Below, one piece after another: positions 60,089 through 64,000 of a stretch of 64,000 nucleotides of DNA. The DNA lies in NCBI RefSeq assembly GCF_006265175.1, contig NZ_VDCQ01000024.1:29416-93415 (forward strand), given 5' to 3'. Every line of letters begins with the position of its first letter. Positions within the stretch are counted from its first letter, which is position 1. The notes beneath the pieces are model-generated. The model saw nothing but the letters and a program-made list of their open reading frames with translations, made no database searches and was not told the DNA's origin. This DNA is from Paenibacillus hemerocallicola (GTDB lineage: Bacteria; Bacillota; Bacilli; Paenibacillales; NBRC-103111). The position numbers and the translations under genes are program-made.

Positions 60089-62020
60089 ATGAATCACGAG
60101 AAAGAAATCGACACAAAGCAAGAAGTTGACGATTCGGGAATGGTCAGTGGCAGCAGAAGAAAGCTGCTCGCATCGATTGGCTTGGCAGGCACGGCTTTGG
60201 TCGCGGGCAGTCTGTGGAGTGCGGCGAATGTCCAGGGGAAACGTGTGACAGAAGGGGTATACGGGGCGGAAGAGGAGGGATGTTGTTGGCCCAAGGTGAC
60301 GATTGCCGAGCTGCGCTCCTTGTCGACGGCTCCTGCGGAACTGTATGATGTGACAGACCCGGGCAAGGAAGGCGTCTTCCGTTTCGATCCGGCCGACGTG
60401 TCGAGCGCGGATAATACCGGTCTGGTAATTGTATCGGTAACAGGAGCACGGTTCAAGCGCATTTTCCAAGGAGCATTCAACGTAAAATGGTTTGGGGCGA
60501 AAGGCGACAACGCGTCTGACGATACACAGTCCATACAAGCGGCTGTGGATGCCGCGCAGAACCGGGGGGCGGTCGTCTACTTTCCATCTTCCGATTTTTA
60601 TTTGATCTCAAGCCCGATCCTGATTGATTCAAGTAAGCGGGGGATTCGGCTGATCGGGGACGACTACAACCGACGGGTCCATTCTTCCGTCATTCGTCCG
60701 CATGCTTCCGTCACGGTGTCGGCTCCGTTGGAAGCGATCTTCAAGTTTACGGATACCGAGGTGGGGAATCAATTCGAATTTTCGAATCTCGACATATCCG
60801 GGGACAACAAGACGCGATATGGGATTTATTCCAAAAAAATCGCGCATTCGCTGTTCCGCCGAATCTCCATCAAAGGAACGACTTTAGCCGCGCTTGCTAT
60901 CGGCTACGGCTGGTGCAATGACGTCGAGACATGCGAAATATCTTACAACCGCGGCGATGGTATTCAATTTGTTGATGGTGAAGTGAACGTCTTCAATGTT
61001 GTGAATACGAAAATATTTACGAATGACGGCATCGGCATCTATTTGTCCAGGAAAGCGCTTGGCGTCCGGATAAACGGCTGCAATATCGAAGGAAACAAAG
61101 TATGCGGCGTTTTCGCCCGCAATTCGATCATGCCCTTCGATCTGTCTGACAACTATTTCGAAAATAATGGCTCGGTCGGCTATTCGTTTGCGAATCCGGA
61201 GCGGTTGGTGAAAGCGCAGATCATTATAAACGGCACGGTCGTAGCGGCCACGGTCGGCAACACGCAGCCGGTCAGCTCCATCCGGATCGTCAATAATTTC
61301 GCCAGTCTACGGGATGCCGACTGCTTGGTAGCTTGCTATTCCGCCAAGCTGGGGCTGGAGATCGGCAACAACAGTATCTCCCGCTCGAGCGCTCCTTTCA
61401 AAGCCTACACGCTCCTAAGAACAGGGACGAGCAGGACCGGAATGGGAGCGTGGGTCAACAATCTGAAGATATACGGGAACGGCGTCGCTTACGACGAAAC
61501 GTACGCTTCGCTGGCGAATTTGCAAATCGAGGACTTGGCCGCAGCCAAGACACACCTCCATAGGGCCGAAATTCAAGGTGTCGCGAGAGTAAACTACTCG
61601 CCTGGTCTGGGACAATTCGTTCCCGTCACGACGGGAAGCGGATCGTTTGCTTTGTCGAGCGCCACCTACCGCACCTACGAGGCGTTTGAACTGTCCGGGG
61701 CCGCCAATACGAGCGACTGGGGGTTCACGATCGATTTGGCGCAGTATCCGGAGTTAGCGAGCAAGTACGTTTATTTTGCTTTTTATGCGAGAGCTTCGGA
61801 GGCGTCAACGGGTGCTGCGGCCTATTCCAGTCAGTTGGGTCCGAACACGTCAGCATATTTTGAGAATACGGATTGGCAGCTCGTCTCCTACGTAGACTTA
61901 TTGCCGTCCTCGGGAACGGTTTCCTTCGGTATACGGAAACTGTCTGTCCATGCAACCAGTCTCGTATATGTCGCCCATCCGGTATTGAGCGAGGTCGGGG
62001 TTCCGTACGAATGGTACTGA
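60089..62020 (+). CDS. Tat-exported right-handed beta-helix protein
   Basis: A 643-residue secreted protein. ATG 60089 follows GGGAGG. Twin-arginine signal GSRRKLLASIGLAGTALVAG. Residues about 75-135 ([30 protein letters not shown]) match the tail-spike-like segment of the protein at 49296. The entry KWFGAKGDNASDDTQSIQAA leads into parallel beta-helix coils (FSNLDISGDNKTRYGIYSKK, VRINGCNIEGNKVCGVFARN, FDLSDNYFENNGSVGYSF). The last 110 residues look like a carbohydrate-binding beta-sandwich (FELSGAANTSDWGFTIDLAQ). Probably a surface polysaccharide-active enzyme. It heads a group with an isomerase and an SBP gene. Confidence 0.87.
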   Translation: MNHEKEIDTKQEVDDSGMVSGSRRKLLASIGLAGTALVAGSLWSAANVQGKRVTEGVYGAEEEGCCWPKVTIAELRSLSTAPAELYDVTDPGKEGVFRFDPADVSSADNTGLVIVSVTGARFKRIFQGAFNVKWFGAKGDNASDDTQSIQAAVDAAQNRGAVVYFPSSDFYLISSPILIDSSKRGIRLIGDDYNRRVHSSVIRPHASVTVSAPLEAIFKFTDTEVGNQFEFSNLDISGDNKTRYGIYSKKIAHSLFRRISIKGTTLAALAIGYGWCNDVETCEISYNRGDGIQFVDGEVNVFNVVNTKIFTNDGIGIYLSRKALGVRINGCNIEGNKVCGVFARNSIMPFDLSDNYFENNGSVGYSFANPERLVKAQIIINGTVVAATVGNTQPVSSIRIVNNFASLRDADCLVACYSAKLGLEIGNNSISRSSAPFKAYTLLRTGTSRTGMGAWVNNLKIYGNGVAYDETYASLANLQIEDLAAAKTHLHRAEIQGVARVNYSPGLGQFVPVTTGSGSFALSSATYRTYEAFELSGAANTSDWGFTIDLAQYPELASKYVYFAFYARASEASTGAAAYSSQLGPNTSAYFENTDWQLVSYVDLLPSSGTVSFGIRKLSVHATSLVYVAHPVLSEVGVPYEWY

Positions 62021-62060
62021 ACGCGGGACTGCGGGAACTGAAATAGGAGGGACGCGGAAG

Positions 62061-62897
62061 ATGAAACTGGCCTGTATGACATTGCCTTATGCAACCTGTT
62101 CCATGGAACGGGCTTTGGAAGGAATCTCGCGCGCGGGGTATCGATATATTGGCATCGGGAATCCTCACGGGGGGATCGAATTACCGGATGCGGACGACAG
62201 CCGTGCAATCGGCCAATTGGACGGGCTGTTTGCCATGTACAACTTGCAACCGTTGCAGCTCATGTCCAATGCTCATTTTAAAATCGATCAGCCGATCGAG
62301 CGGGCGAGGCAGCGCATGCAACTAGCGAAAGCGCTGGGAATCAAGGAAATACTTACAATCGGGACGCAAAGCTACCGCTCCTTTCCGTCGGCTCCTCTGA
62401 CAGAGGAGGAAATGCGACCGATAAACCGGGCATACATCGAACGGTACAAACAAATTGCCGAGGAAGCGGCCGCACTGGACCTCATCATAACGATCAAACC
62501 CCATACCGGAAATACGGCAACCGCCGCGGATATGATGGAGACTTTGCAGCAAATCGATTCCCCGCATATTCGGGGATGCTACGATCCCGGCAATGTGGAG
62601 TTTTACGAAGGAATTGCTGCCGCTGACGATTTTCCCCAGGTGGCGGAACGCACGCATTCGCTTATCGCCAAAGATCACCGCGGGGAGCGGGGCGCACGCG
62701 ATTTCCCGATACCCGGTACAGGAGATGTAGATTTCCCGGCTATTTTTACCGTTTTAAAGAGGGGCGGGTTCGAGGGCAATGTATTTTTGGAGCGGGTGGA
62801 CGGACCGGCTGTACCCGAGCTGACCGATCAGCGAATCGCAGATGCTCGAATGCACCTGGTTCGCATGTTGAAGGAAGCGGGTTTTAAACCAGAATAA
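62061..62897 (+). CDS. Sugar phosphate isomerase/epimerase (TIM barrel)
   Basis: A 278-residue cytoplasmic protein of the xylose isomerase-like TIM-barrel family (AP_endonuc_2). ATG 62061 follows AGGAGGGAC. Metal-site segments typical of the family are KPHTGN (about residue 148, His), CYDPGNVEFY (about 173, Asp), AKDHRGERG (about 205, Asp/His) and FLERVDGP near the end (Glu). It probably interconverts keto and aldo sugars or inositol derivatives from the polysaccharide degraded by the upstream beta-helix protein. An SBP gene follows after 21 bases, forming one operon. Confidence 0.87.
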   Translation: MKLACMTLPYATCSMERALEGISRAGYRYIGIGNPHGGIELPDADDSRAIGQLDGLFAMYNLQPLQLMSNAHFKIDQPIERARQRMQLAKALGIKEILTIGTQSYRSFPSAPLTEEEMRPINRAYIERYKQIAEEAAALDLIITIKPHTGNTATAADMMETLQQIDSPHIRGCYDPGNVEFYEGIAAADDFPQVAERTHSLIAKDHRGERGARDFPIPGTGDVDFPAIFTVLKRGGFEGNVFLERVDGPAVPELTDQRIADARMHLVRMLKEAGFKPE

Positions 62898-62918
62898 TGG
62901 AAACGCGAGGGTGTTCTT

Positions 62919-64000
62919 ATGTTGAAACAGAGAGCAAGGTTGCTAATCCTGTTAGCAGGAATAACCGCTATTGTCGGCGCTTGCAGCGGAGGGGCAAAAG
63001 AGGAAGCCGATGTTCCTCAAACGGCCAAGGAAAATCCGGCCAAGCGCGTTCCGCTAACCTTAGTGTCCATTTCTCCTATAGAGGAGATGGAAGTGGTTTA
63101 TTTGGAGCCGCTGCGCAAAAAACACCCTCATCTCGATTTGCGGTACATTCAATCATCGAAGGCCAACGGCACGACGATTCCCGAACTGCTGGCGACCGGC
63201 GTCAAGTTCGATTTGTACACCAATTCACGGGGAGGATTCGAGGAGACGCTGCTCGATTACGATCTGAAGTACGATATGAGCGACTTGATCCGCAAACATA
63301 ACGTCGATATTGGCCATCTGGAGCCGACAGCCATCGATTCGATGCGGCAGATGTTCGATGGAAAGCTTTACGGCCTTCCGGTCAAGATGAACAGCTTGCT
63401 GCTCTACTACAACAAGACGCTTTTCGATACGTTCGGAGTGCCCTATCCGAAAGACGGGATGTCATGGGCGGAAACGCTCGATTTGGCGAACAGAATGACA
63501 CGGTTTGACGGCAGCGTGCAATATTACGGGATCGGAAGCCATGGAACGGGTGCGATGATCGGCTGGAATCCCTATTCTTTGCCCTTGGTGGACGGGACCA
63601 AGCGAACACCGACGATTCATACGAACGCGCAATGGCAGACACTGGTCCAATCTGTGCTATTGAATCCCGTATTCACGAAAGCATACAAGGAAATAAAGAA
63701 AATACCGGATTGGTCAACGTTTAGCAAGGATCGCAGGGTTGCCATGCTTTTGTACACGGCGGCCGCTCCGCTTGCACTGACAAAAGATTTTTCGTCGCTC
63801 GATTGGGACATGGTTTCATTTCCGGTATTGCCCGGCTTGGCTGAAGTCGGCTCGCAGGTTTCTCCGAATTATTTCGGAGTCACTTCGTTGTCCGAACATA
63901 AAGAGGCCGCCATGGAAGCGATCAAGTTCTGGACCTCGCTCGAATTTTTTGTCGAAAATTCGAAGGGCGGCACATTGATGGCTTCGAGAGCCAAGGAAGT
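62919..64000 (+). CDS. CUT1-type solute-binding lipoprotein, 3' end outside window
   Basis: At least 360 residues; the frame is open to the right edge. ATG 62919 follows GCGAGGGTG. The lipobox is IVGAC (Cys 22). The family block YYNKTLFDTFGVPYPKDGMSW is at about residue 165, and YDMSDLIRKHNVDI matches the SBPs at 1415 and 35209 (YDM-x-LI-x-KH), so the three form one subgroup. It is the third gene of the beta-helix/isomerase/SBP operon. No transporter membrane genes are seen within the window. Confidence 0.88.
   Translation, partial: MLKQRARLLILLAGITAIVGACSGGAKEEADVPQTAKENPAKRVPLTLVSISPIEEMEVVYLEPLRKKHPHLDLRYIQSSKANGTTIPELLATGVKFDLYTNSRGGFEETLLDYDLKYDMSDLIRKHNVDIGHLEPTAIDSMRQMFDGKLYGLPVKMNSLLLYYNKTLFDTFGVPYPKDGMSWAETLDLANRMTRFDGSVQYYGIGSHGTGAMIGWNPYSLPLVDGTKRTPTIHTNAQWQTLVQSVLLNPVFTKAYKEIKKIPDWSTFSKDRRVAMLLYTAAAPLALTKDFSSLDWDMVSFPVLPGLAEVGSQVSPNYFGVTSLSEHKEAAMEAIKFWTSLEFFVENSKGGTLMASRAKE

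Overview
The window looks like chromosomal DNA of a Paenibacillaceae bacterium (Paenibacillus or Cohnella type). It has medium-high GC, strong Gram-positive ribosome binding sites, frequent GTG and TTG starts, lipoprotein signals, a SigV-RsiV-OatA module, an ECF41 module, and very many AraC regulators paired with carbohydrate genes. No rRNA, tRNA, CRISPR array or intact insertion sequence was seen.

Most of the window is a patchwork of carbohydrate-response cassettes built from a small set of parts: CUT1-type solute-binding lipoproteins (SBPs; 1.4, 16.0, 25.5, 35.2 and 62.9 kb), Tat-exported right-handed beta-helix proteins (5.1, 33.2, 49.3 and 60.1 kb, plus a remnant at 1.0 kb), Gfo/Idh/MocA oxidoreductases (left edge, 36.6 kb, remnant at 49.1 kb), AraC or LacI regulators, and GH31 proteins (17.9, 38.0 and 51.3 kb). 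No ABC permease or ATPase gene, and no YesM/YesN pair, accompanies any of the five SBPs. The Gfo/Idh-then-SBP order at 0-2.7 kb is repeated on the other strand at 35.2-37.8 kb. The AraC plus beta-helix pair at 4.2-6.9 kb has a relative at 59.0-62.0 kb.

The strongest novel candidate is a pair of large cytoplasmic proteins (38.0-41.0 and 51.3-54.4 kb) that fuse a whole GH31 glycosidase to a C-terminal AraC DNA-binding domain. In both, the two positions that are catalytic aspartates in the unfused GH31 at 17.9-20.4 kb are replaced (Ser/Arg and His/Thr). They look like dead enzymes reused as sugar sensors. The unfused GH31 keeps both aspartates and sits beside a separate AraC DNA-binding domain on the opposite strand.

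Layout: 0-6.9 kb cassette A; 7.2-8.4 kb GH63/GH37-like glycosidase; 9.0-10.9 kb ECF41 sigma factor with its NmrA-like target gene and a recognisable promoter; 11.6-13.3 kb four small uncharacterised genes built from repeated modules; 13.9-20.4 kb cassette with AraC, DUF1861, SBP, AraC domain and GH31; 20.4-24.3 kb decayed genes; 24.5-29.5 kb AraC-SBP-two flavoproteins; 30.3 kb APH-like kinase; 31.9-41.0 kb AraC, beta-helix, SBP, Gfo/Idh and GH31-AraC; 42.2-45.6 kb SigV/RsiV/OatA; 46.1-48.5 kb leader peptide, truncated rsgA-like gene and ABC-class ATPase; 49.3-54.4 kb beta-helix and GH31-AraC; 55.4-64.0 kb AraC, BNR protein, AraC, beta-helix, isomerase and SBP.

A second unusual signal is a dispersed intergenic repeat with at least seven copies. 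Each has a terminator-like hairpin and three or four boxes of a GGACAAGAAC-type word in direct and inverted orientation. In two copies the word differs but has changed in all boxes together, which points to a conserved fold. Near-consensus catabolite-responsive (cre) palindromes lie upstream of three beta-helix genes and one SBP, which ties these cassettes to carbon catabolite control.
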